Position numbers and translations under genes: made by a program. Of a DNA stretch of 64,000 bases, positions 21,501-31,935 are shown in pieces. The notes under the pieces were generated by a model. That model made no database searches, was not told where the DNA came from, and saw only the letters and a list, made by a program, of their open reading frames with translations. Position 1 is the stretch's first letter, and every line of letters starts with the position of its first letter. Source of the stretch: Tetrapyrgos nigripes. Lineage: Eukaryota; Basidiomycota; Agaricomycetes; Agaricales; Campanellaceae. The stretch covers positions 302,055 to 366,054 of the forward strand of contig JAACJM010000071.1 of NCBI GenBank assembly GCA_013368315.1, read 5' to 3'.

Positions 21501-24500
21501 TGTAGAACGATGGGGACAATCGTGGCTACCGTTATGCGAGCCTCAAACGGGATATGTACAAGCTTGCCCTTACAACTGGATCGGCTTTGGGAATGCATCT
21601 AATCCGTGATTTGGTCGTTAGCCTCAAACATGAAGCATTGTTGTTCCTTGCTGGCGTTTGGATGGGAGCAGGAAACGAAGATCGCGTCTTACAGTTTTCC
21701 GCTTTACAACATGCTACTGCGTTCTTGGAAGCTCATACATCGGCAGAGGTCGGAATTGATTTCCAGACGATCATTCCTTCGCTTCTTGTCGTCCTGCAGA
21801 ACTCAGAACTGACAGTTCGACGAACCGCTCTGGAATGCATTGCATTGCTACATAAGGTGGCCGATCGCAAGTTCACCAAGGTCTACGCTTTCGATGCCAT
21901 TTATGGGCCAAATCAAGGTCGGTGCACGTCGTTTACGCTCAACTTCTTTCTGAACCCTTCCCCGCAGACCAGATACAGTACCTGTCGCAAGATGACCTCA
22001 AAGCTTATCTAGCAGGGATTGTCAAGCATCAAGAACACTTCCTCTTTGATCCCGCCTATTGCAAAGTCTTTCATGAAGAGCATCTCAGAAAGGTCGCCAG
22101 CAACTCCAAGAAGGAATCGAGGTAACTTGAACTACGCGTTTTCAAAAAGGAAGTCACTGATACCACATATTATCACAGCTACAAGTATCGTGTGCTTTGT
22201 TACCTTCTTTCACACATCAATGCAATGACGCTACCGTCAGCTCAAGCAAGATTGCTGGAGGCTGTCTCCGACATCTCGGACAGGTCCAAGACGGAAATTC
22301 TTCTGCCCACGATTCAGTTATTGGCCGAGAAGCCACTGAACATACTTTCAAGGCTGTTCGATTCCTATTTGGATGGAATTGCTACACTATGTGCCGCAGC
22401 CTTCGATCTCACCGTTCTCGCAGATCTCAATAGTGGGAAGACCTTCTGGGATCTCTTCGTGTCACTTCTTCGACGTTCACTTTCATCAGAAGGCATGTGG
22501 AATAGTTCCGACCACCTTTCTGCATTAGACTCATCACTTCTCTAGCTATCTTAAGTCTTCCATCTTTTACGTCCTCAATGGCGCAGCAGCTCAAGACTGT
22601 CATATTTACGGGTCTCAACCGCGAACGGAAATTTGAAGTTTGCAAGTTGATTCTAGAGCAGGGTTCACGGCAAGATTCTGCTGCTGTAAGTTTTTCGTTC
22701 TGTAGTCATATTCCATTCATCCATCATTTTCTGTAGCATATCCCCTGCAAAAATCTTCTCGGAGCTCTTCTCGAGGACCCCGTTGTGATTATTCAGCTCC
22801 TGAATTACCTCCAGTCTGGGATCATTGACGGTCCAAGAGCCAGTAAACGAGCTAAAACAACAGAGTGCGTCATGTCGTGCTTCTGCAGTATTTCCCCCTT
22901 CTCACACTATCCGTACAGTGCCCCGGAAGACATCATGTCTCGCTTGAGTATTCTTTCGGAGGTTTTGGCTTCACGGCCTTTACCAGGATCTTTTGATCTC
23001 ATTTCGCATCTCCTGGAGGCCTTGAGCAAAGTCATGCAATCTGTTGCGTCACCTCAAGCCGACATAACCTTTATCGAGCAGTCTTTGATGTCTGCCATAG
23101 AAAATGCTGCCGAAAAAGTCACTGTCAGTATTCTGCTTTCGCTTTGCATTCGTATTTACAGGTATTGCATGCAGGAGGTTCCCAATCTGGTGCCGAATAA
23201 CATAAGGCTTGACATACTCGTCGAATTGATTCGAGGTTGGTGACTTTTTCTCAGTGTCTTCATCATCTAATTGTTTTTGACAGTCACCGACAATCCCCAA
23301 ACTTTCCATCAGGCCTTATTACTTATTGCGAACCTTACGCGCCTCGCCCCGGAATCTGTTCTGCACAATATCATGCCCATATTTACGTTTATGGGCTCCA
23401 ACATTTTCCACCGTGACGATGGCTACAGCTTTGCAGTTGTCCAAAAGGTATGGCCACCTAATCATATACCGAGGCAACGCTTTTGACTGAAGCTTTGTAG
23501 ACGGTCGATAATATCGTTCCTGTCATGATTTCGTCCCTCAAGCAGACGCATCAAGCGGGCTTGAATTTGTATGTGGCTGCTAGAGACTTCCTTCGTGTCT
23601 TCACGGATGCCAACAATCACATCCCAAGACATCGCCGTGTCAAGTTTGTGCTGACTTTTATCGAGAGTGTCCATACTTCTGATTCTGTCGCTTTAGTTTC
23701 TTTACCCACTTGGTCGATGTATTGGGTCCCGCAGATTTCCTAGCTCCAGTTTGTCTGCTGCTTGTTGAAAAATCATCGAATCGGATAGTACGCCAAAACT
23801 CTGAAGACGTCCAGAACGCCCTGGCACTTCCCATCTCTCTTCTGCATCATTATACTCCCCATCTACAAAACTTTGTAAGTTATTTGTCTTGTGTCGTGCC
23901 TTTTTCGAAACTAAAAGGCCGATAGGTTCTGACCGAGATGTTACGCGAAAGCAAGCGTCTCACTCAACGTGTCACAGACTCTGATATTTCTCAACCCACT
24001 TTCCTCGACGAGTCCTTGTAAGTCTATTCTCTATTCTTATTGATCAGGCACATAATCTTGGTACCAGATTCGAGGAGCATTCCGTTTCACCTTCGGCTCT
24101 CTACAAGCGGCGTTCTCAAGCCATTGTTATCTTTGTTGGCCAGGCAGCGAAGACGTTCTCCAGCAAGGAGTCAAATAACGCTGGCGGTGAATTGAGCGAC
24201 TTGGTCTCCATACTGCTCAAGCTGTCCCGGAATCCAGATTCCAAGGTCAACGACATTGTCAAGGCTTCTCGCTCTTGCCTGACTAAAGTCATGAGCGTGA
24301 TGTCGGTTCTCGACTTCATCGACGCCGTCTTATTGATGCTGTCTTCTAAGGATGCTATGGTGCGCATGTTTGCTGATTATCAAGTAGAGAAGGCTCACGC
24401 TGTTTAACTAGGCACAGGAAGGAGCGCTGGACCTTCTTAGTGATCGCCTATCCAAGGTGTCTAGTTCTGTTCGCAAAACGATCATTCCATCCATCAATAA

Positions 24501-26281
24501 AATCCTTGGTCATATTCAGAAGTTTCTGTCTCAGCAAACAAGTGCAGCCCTTGCCAGCTCCTCTTTGAAAGCAGCCAGTGCAATAGGACAATCTCTTTAC
24601 CCCGGGGAAGAAAACAGTATGACCAGTTTAGTCCCGCAAATCATTTCTGGAATACGCAGTCGCCAGATGACATTACAAGCTATAGCGTCCCTCGTACCTC
24701 TTCCGTGAGTTTTGAGAATACTTTGTTCAGCTCATATCTGATTTTGAATACTTGCAGTGCCAAATTAGGACCACGTCTTATTCCATATTTCCGGGAGATA
24801 GTGTCGGAGTTAATCCTTGTCCTCCGAGAAGACCCTGAAGGTCCGCTGCTATGTTTTCACCCACAACTGCGTATATCTCACCTAATGCTTTTTTAGACCT
24901 TATCACGAAGAATACTGTCAATGTCTTACAAGGGCTACTGACCACTATCTCGACGTTCTGGAGCAAGCTGGAACTCAATCAATTAGCCAGACTATTCCTT
25001 GATTTATCTGCTTCCCAGAAGTTGTCGACTCACGTTATGCCGTTAATGAAGACGTTGACCAAACGCGCTCCTCCGAAAGTACTCCTTCCGACGTTATGCG
25101 AGATATGGCGACAGGTTGAAACCTCTCAGACGGTGGGTAGTTAGGTTGTTTACGTTCAGTCTGAGTCGCTGAGCATGTTCGTTTTTTAGGCGTCCTTTGA
25201 TTGCTACTTTGACATGTTGCAAAAATCACTACGTTCAGCAGATCGGCCTGTCGTTCAAGAGAATCTGCGATCACTCTTCAGCGCATTTCTATCAGCTTTT
25301 GATAGTGTAAAGATGGGGGAAGTGCGTGTTTCGACTTACTGAAGAACATGGCGACAGTACTCATGGTGTTTAGTCCGAAACCCGAGCTATTGATGCTTTC
25401 GTGGAACTGGTTGTCAAACTCAACGAAGCCACGTTTAGGCCGATATTCAGACGGCTCCACGACTGGGCATTTGTCAGTGAGCACGGTAAGCTAGTCCCTG
25501 TCACGAAAGGATGATAATTACTGATACGGGCTTAACCCAGAGCAACACCGAAAGGTCACCTTCTGCCACGTGTATGCGGCTTTGCTTGACTTTTTCAAGG
25601 TAGGTTTCACCCTAGTCTGAATGCAACTGCTGAAATTGTGGACAGGGTTTGATGAACCCTTACATGCTTCTCGTGCTTGTCCCATTCACTGACGTCCTCA
25701 ACGCTTTCACGGCCTCCGGTTTGCAAGATGAATCATTATTAACTGGTGTACTTGGGACATTGACAAAGAGTCTTACTGTTGATGACGGAAGTACGTCTAC
25801 ACACCTTCATGCTATCCTTCGCGCTAACATTCATCCAGGTTTCTGGCGAGACGAAAAACTTCGACAAGTGGCTACACCATTGATACGTCAGATTCCCGTG
25901 TGTGTGAGGCTCAACAGTCACCACAGTAAAGCACTGCTGCAAAACTGTCTAGTTGCCGTTGTCGAGAATCTCAATGATGAAACCTTGCTCAAATCTATTA
26001 ACTTGGACCTACTGATGCACACAAGGTCGGAGGAGTCGCGAGTCAAATTGTTTGCTTTGGAATGCTCAGAGGCGCTATGGAAAGCACATGGCGGCAAACT
26101 ACTAGGTATGCCAGATGCAGTTTACATTACAAGAACTGACTTATTCGTCGCAGGGTTTGTGGCCGAGACAGCAACATTCATAGCTGAATGCTGCGAGGAT
26201 GAAAATGACGTGGTGGCAAGGGAGTCCTTTAGGTTGAAAGATGCAGTGGAAAGCGTAGCAGGAAGCATAAACGGAATATGA
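18597..26281 (+). CDS. UTP10: U3 snoRNP component Utp10 (HEATR1 homologue)
   Basis: A long gene with more than 20 introns, predicted at roughly 2000 residues, in line with the family. The start at 18597 ([20 protein letters not shown]) matches the conserved Utp10 N-terminus (SSLxxQLAQ...DRxRR), followed by the conserved EWLVRRFRI segment at the first exon end (18970). HEAT-like helical repeats fill the body. The C-terminal exons (25.6-26.28 kb) encode the BP28CT region with [19 protein letters not shown] and a final [19 protein letters not shown]. Utp10 belongs to the t-UTP/UtpA subcomplex of the small-subunit processome and is needed for pre-18S rRNA processing and rDNA transcription in the nucleolus. 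One intron (22493-22545) appears to use a GC donor (AAG|GCATGT). A degraded duplicate of its last 3.3 kb lies at 39454-42789. Confidence 0.9.
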
Positions 26282-26719
26282 AGATCTTCATGCATTATGA
26301 TTTAGAAAGGCGTCAATGAAATAGTTTGATGAAATAGTTTGCGGTACTGGAAGATTGAGGGACTGTGTGGACCAGGCGTAGAATCTATGTATAAACAGTA
26401 TTTCAAATTTCCTGCCTTCGAGAATCGACGCGGTACTGCGAAACGGCAGGATCTCGAGAGGTCATCGGGCCTCAATGCAAGGGGGACCTGGGATTGCGGA
26501 CCGGTACACTCCGGGGGTCGGTCGGTTGGGTCATTGAGGTCATTAAAAATAACCGGCGAAGGGCCGGCGGGGCGGCAACGCCCGCTACCCACACACCGGT
26601 GGGCAGCTCGCTTTCCAAGGCCATTCCATGCACATCCCTGTGGTCGTTCAATCTAACAACCCCAGGTCAGTTTCTTCCTCGAGCTCAACGTAATACTTTG
26701 CACATTGTCAAATGCCAAA
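26282..26719. other. UTP10 3' flank, homology break and GC-rich insert
   Basis: 26282-26477 is UTP10 3' flank and still matches the duplicate's flank (42571-42789). Homology stops exactly at 26478, where CAAGGGGGACC begins. This resembles the end of the nearby hAT-like MITE (CAAGGGGGTCC). The octamer CCTCAATG at 26470-26477 recurs inverted as CATTGAGG about 60 bp on. The remainder is GC-rich with no gene. Confidence 0.5.
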
Positions 26720-27106
26720 CAAGGGGGTCCGGGCCGGAGAATCCCGTACCGGGGCTAGGTAGGTAGGTTCCCTGGCGAAGCCCTTAAATTTTTTTTTTTT
26801 ACCGACTAATTTGGAGCTGGCAAGCATGCTGGCGGGTGTCAATCTGGTGAGCTGTGAAGTTAAACGCATAAATATATGCTCACCAGATGTTTATGACAAT
26901 TATGCAGTATCTCTGAGCACAAGCCGGGTAAGGTTCCGACTGTCCAGCAAAGCACGAGACTTTAGGTCATGTGCACATACTATATTTGGCAGGTAAACTC
27001 ATGTGAACTTACCTTATATAGAAGGTAAGGTAGGTAGGTTCTTTGACCGAGGCACTAAATTTTTTTCCAACCCCCGGTCGTTAAATTTTTTTTTTGGACC
27101 CCCTTG
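26720..27106. mobile_element. hAT-like MITE, 387 bp
   Basis: The element has perfect 11-bp terminal inverted repeats (CAAGGGGGTCC at 26720-26730 and its complement at 27096-27106). It is flanked by an exact 8-bp target duplication ATGCCAAA (26712-26719 and 27107-27114). An 8-bp duplication with a CA-started TIR is characteristic of the hAT superfamily. The inside holds T-tracts near both ends, GGTAGGTAGG motifs and no coding region, so it is non-autonomous. Confidence 0.85.
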
Positions 27107-27369
27107 ATGCCAAATATCAGGACAGCCAACAGCAGAAGCAGAGTTGTTGCAGAGCCATTCAGGAAACTAGGTAGCCCAATGATGTCTGGCACCTGGAGTC
27201 CTATGGTCACAGCTTCAGTGATGTCAGCAGAGGGTGAGGCCCAAAACAGACCACACCTGCATGATTTCCCAAGCCTATATCTTCCATCCAATCAAGTAAG
27301 CCAGTTGGTAGCCCAGACTTGAACGAGTGCAACTGCTAGACCTGCATTTGGTGCACAAAAACAAGTGCC
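27107..27369. other. Host sequence with a hydrophobic minus-strand fragment
   Basis: A short minus-strand frame (27291 leftward) encodes a hydrophobic stretch with NGSATTLLLLLAVLIFGI. It has no start context and runs into the MITE, so it may be a gene relic. Nothing else is supported. Confidence 0.3.
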
Positions 27370-27707
27370 GCTAATAGGTGGTTTTTGTAATTAAGTGCTA
27401 GGAACTACACCCAAACACAAAACCGTATACAAATGTAAATGAGATGAGTGTTCTGAGTAGTCAGAGTACTCAAACTCCCAGTTTACTTGTACTATAAGTA
27501 CTTTTGATTGAGGTTTTTCAATGAAGTTAGCACTTAGCGCTAATAGGTGGTTTTTGCAATTAAGCACTAGGAACTGCACCCAAACACAAAACCATATACA
27601 AATGTAAATGAGATGAGTGTTCCAAGTAGTCAGAGTACTCAAACTCCCAGTTTACTTGTACTATAAGTACTTTTGATCAGGGTTTTTCAATGAAGTTAGC
27701 ACTTAGC
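27370..27707. repeat. Tandem direct duplication, two units of 169 bp
   Basis: 27370-27538 and 27539-27707 are near-identical head-to-tail copies. Both start GCTAATAGGTGG and end with CACTTAGC, differing at a handful of positions by eye. No coding content. Confidence 0.85.
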
Positions 27708-27710
27708 ATG

Positions 27711-30700
27711 CGACACAATAAACACAAGTTTAACACCAAGGGGATCAACGAGTCCCAAAAATCAAACACCTGTAGGCCACAGTTGCCTTAAAATCAACAC
27801 TCAATAGACCAGAAGGTCAACACAAAGATCACAGTTATAACCCCAAAGATGTTCAATTTTAAAACTCTATTATCTCCAACAAAATGTTTATACTTGTAGC
27901 GAATGCAGTTAAGTTTGTTTAGAAGTTTTAGTCTGTGTTTCACGTCCTCTACTATTGCTAGTGAGATCCAATACTCTACAGTACGTGGCTTGGGTAGCTA
28001 CTTGTAATATCTGGTCCTTTTATACTACTTGCAGCTACAACTATACAGTTACCTATTTCTTTTTGAGGTCCACTAAAAGGTATGTAGAGAAAATATAAAA
28101 CAAATCAAAAAGTCCACTAGCGAGTTCTACCTATTTCCTCATAAGTAAAGACTTGCTTATTAGGGTATACAGAAACTGTTCAATATTATCTAAATATTCG
28201 TAGGAAATTTCTTCAGTTCCCTTTGTAAGCTGTCTGGTGTTTTTGTGTACCAGTTAGCGAGCATCACATCTATGACTCAGAACTAGTGATGTGCGAGCTC
28301 AGGCTCCAAGCCCTAGGCTGGGCTGAGCTGAGCCCCAAAAGCCCAAGCCGAGCCCAGCTTTTGAGGGCCTGGCTTGGATTTCTCAAAGCCCTTGGGCCTG
28401 AGCTCAGGCCCCGGCTTTTGGGAAGTTGCTGGCACTTAACAAAGGCAGTGACATCACTCCAGGATGCCATTGCCAACTCCCAGATTTTGTTGCATAAGGT
28501 CTGTCTCAATCAATTTCTACTTTTTAGTCTCGTTAGCCATATGGTCTTTACTACTGCAGCTCCAACTGTTGTACAATGCACAATTCAAACCGTGCCACAC
28601 AACGTACCCTTACAATCAGCCGGAATGATAACAATGGGCAAACGGCGCAACTGACTTGCGAAGGATATTGTTTAACCACTGCAATTCCTCCAGTGCACCC
28701 TCCGATGTGACTTAATGCTCTGTGAGACCCCATTGGAGGATGAAGATGTTGGGTTGGATGATGATGGAACTCAAGAAAATGAAACAGAGAACTGGAAGAA
28801 TGGCAAAGATAGTGGGGATGACTATTACTTCTGGTTTGTATCTTCATTTTGTTCAACTGAGTGCTGAGCCCCGGCCTGAGCCCAGGCTGGCCCAAGCCGG
28901 CCCTACTTAGGGCTCAAAAGCTCGGCTTGGATTTCTAGCAGGCCCGAGCCCTACGAAGCCGAGCCTGAGCTGGGGCTTTTGAGCCGAGCCGGGCCCGCAC
29001 ATCACTACTCAGAACGCTCCACTTATGACTGCTAGGTCCTTCATATGCGTCCTTACGCTATGGCATAGGGTTTTCTCATAGTTTCTTTATTCCTTTCGGT
29101 TTTCCTTTCCCTTTTCTCTGATCTTGCTTTATTCGTGTTCTATGTATTGCCAGCAGTCTACTACTGAGTCCTACATATGAGTCCAGCTCTTCTGCAGTCC
29201 TGTTTGCATATTTATTCCTTCCTTAATGCTTTCAATGCCTAGCTAGACGATTACTGATGGATTTATCCTTATCTGGAAATAATGTTACCTGTTTGGGTTG
29301 TATTCCAATCATTTGGATATACTGCGACTTAGTGCTTCTATCCCTCATATCTCTGTGTAGAGATGCCCGTCCACTATCTCCTCTGTACCGAAGGATAGCT
29401 GAACTCTCTGGGATCCCGTACATATATACTTTGTCCTACTTTTGTCCACATGTACCTTTTACAGATACTTAAGATTCCCTCAAAGCCGTTTTAGTACTAC
29501 AGGATTTACTGATACATAGATCTAGACCTAGCATGATTGTCTGCATGTCTGATCTTAGCGCTGTCTTCTCTGAGTGACCTTTTGGCTGAGGATTGTGTTG
29601 CTTACGCGTTCCTATGCCTGCATTTCACTGTGCCTTTGGATCATGCTAGCAGTTCTAGTCGTTATAATAGGATTCGAAAGCCTTTATAGACTACCTTTAT
29701 CATTTGGTGGGTCTGCTATTATAACTCCCAACTCGTACATATCTATCATAGTACTTAGAATGAGTTGTTTCTCCATTCGTAAGCACTTAATATTATTGTA
29801 CCGTTGTTTTCTTAGTCCCGCTAGGTATTAACTAGCAGTTCAGGGCTCACCCTAGTCCTCTTATTCCCTTAAAAGAACATCAAAACTGATATTATGAACC
29901 AAAATCCAAGTATGTATACTGCAAATTTGTATGGCGTATCAGCACACGACACAATAAACACAAGTTTAACACCAAGGGGATCAACGAGTCCCAAGTCAAA
30001 CACTTGTAGGCCACAGTTGCCTTAAAATCAAACACTTAATAGACCAAAAGGTCAACACAAAGATCACAGTTATAACCACAAAATGTTCAATTTTAAACTC
30101 TATTATCTCCAACACAATGTTTATACTCGTAGAGAGTGCAGTTAAGTTTGTTTAGAAGCTTTAGGCTATTGCTAGCGAGATCCGATACTCTACAGTACAT
30201 AGTTTGGGTAGCTACTCGTAATATCTGGTCCTTTTATACTACTTGCAGCTACAACTATACAGTTACTTATTTCTTTTTGATGTCCGCTAAAAGGTACGTA
30301 GAGAAAATACAAAACAAATTGAAAAGTCCGCTAGCAAGTTCTACCTATTTCCTCATAAGTAAAGACTTGCTTATTAGGGTATACAGAAACTGTTCAATAT
30401 TATCTAAATATTCATGGGAACTTTCTTCAGTCCTCTTTGTAAGCCATCTGGTGTTTTTGTGTACCGTCCTGGTTAACAAGCATCACATCTCTGACTCAGA
30501 ATGCTCCACTTATGACTGCTAGGTCCCTCATATGTGTCCTTACGCTAGGGGCATAGGGTTTTTTCATAGTTTCTTTATTCCATTCAGTTTTCCTTTCCCT
30601 TTTCTCTGATCTTGCTTTATTCGCGTCCTATGTATTGCCAACAGTCTACTACTGAGTCCTACATATGAGTCCAGCTCTTCTGCAGTCCCATTTGCATACT

Positions 30701-31445
30701 TATTCATCCTTCAATGCTTTCAACACCTAGCCAGACACTTACTGATGGATTTATCCTTATCCAGAAATACTGTTACCTGTTTGGGTTGTATTCTGATTGT
30801 TCAGATGTACTGCGACTTAGTGCTTCTGTCCCTTATATCTTTGTGTAGAGATGTCCGTTCACTATTCCCTCTGTACCAATGGATAGCTGAACTCTCTGGG
30901 ATCGTGTACATATATACTTTGTCCTACTTTTATCCACATGTACCTTTTATAGATACTTAAGATTCCTTCAAAGCCGTCTTAGTACTATGGGATTTACCAA
31001 CACATAGATCTAGACCTAGTGTGCCTGTCTGCATGTCCAATCTTAGCACTGTCTTCTCTGATTGACCTTTTGGCTGAGGATTGTGCTGCTTATGCATTCC
31101 TATGCCTGCAAATAGGGGCTATCCCACACTTCACTGTCCCTTTGGATCACACTAGCAGTACTAGTCGTTATAATAGGATTCAAAAGCCTTTGTAGGCTAT
31201 CTTTATTATTTGGTGGGTCTGCTATCATAACTCCAACTCATACATATCTATCATAGTACTTAGAATGAGTTGTTTCTCCATCCATAAGCACTTAATATTA
31301 TTGTACCATTATTTTCTAGTCCTGCTAGGTCTTAACTAGCAGTTCAGGGCTCACCCTAGTCCTCTTATTCCCTTAAAAGAATGTCAAAACTGATATTATG
31401 GACCAAAATCTAAGTATGTATAAAGCGATTTTGTATGGCGTATCA
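27711..31445. repeat. Tandem direct duplication of a non-coding 1.5-kb unit
   Basis: Unit A spans 27711-29941 and unit B spans 29947-31445. Both begin CGACACAATAAACACAAG and end GTATGGCGTATCA. Without its 732-bp hAT-like insertion plus target duplication, unit A is about 1.5 kb, equal to unit B. The units differ by scattered substitutions and small indels, such as an 18-bp difference near 31110. No long open frame or retroelement protein motif was seen. On the minus strand the units start TGATACGCC, which would be compatible with an LTR, but no internal region, primer-binding site or matching TG..CA ends were found. Confidence 0.8.
28284..29007. mobile_element. hAT-like non-autonomous element, 724 bp
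   Basis: Terminal inverted repeats start TAGTGATGTGCG (28284) and end CGCACATCACTA (29007), and are extended imperfectly by GAGCC/AAGCCC-rich subterminal repeats. An 8-bp target duplication CTCAGAAC flanks it (28276-28283 and 29008-29015). The TAGNG-type terminus and 8-bp duplication point to hAT. The unduplicated site is visible in tandem unit B near 30495 (GACTCAGAATGCTCC), which acts as an internal empty-site control. Small open frames inside show no hAT transposase motif. Confidence 0.87.
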
Positions 31446-31935
31446 CTGCCATCAGTGTTAAAGCTGTCAAGGGAGATACCACAAAAGAAACCTACTGTTA
31501 CCTGTCCATATGTTGAAGTACTGATGCTCCCTAGAGCTCCAGTAGCTCCTTTCCAAGGGAGATAAAAGTATAATCAGCACAAAAAGTAATAAACAATCAG
31601 AGAAATACTATTGATAGGTAAGTACTTGCAGACAAGGGGTGGAAAAATATCAGGACTAAAGTAAATGTACAAGTATCTACAGTTTATATATCCTACATAT
31701 GAGTCATAATGAATCAAAGTGGAGGAATGAGTCAGAAAAGATAACGAGCCAATATGACTCATGTGTTGAACATGAGTTGGAATGAGTCAGAAAAGGGAAT
31801 GAGTCTATGAGAGAGCACATGTGTTGAACATGTTTTTGAAGAAGAGAAAGTCTGGAAAGAATAAGAGATAGGGGGTGGCTGATCTGTGCATGGCCTATGA
31901 CACAAACCTAAAGGTTCAGCAATAAGTCCACATGT
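31446..31935. other. Intergenic region downstream of the NLR gene
   Basis: AT-rich sequence with short repeats of 'GAGTCAGAAAAG' and 'CATGTGTTGAACATG' near 31730-31835. It probably includes the 3' UTR of the NLR gene. No gene seen. Confidence 0.45.

Noticed and set aside
29569..29600. Resemblance to the 5' part of U2 snRNA (CCTTTTGGCT)
   Set aside because: Only about ten bases match, they occur inside a duplicated repeat unit, and no branch-site recognition or Sm-site context is present.
27711..31445. A pair of LTRs of one retrotransposon
   Set aside because: The two copies abut directly, leaving no internal region, and their ends do not match TG..CA in both copies.
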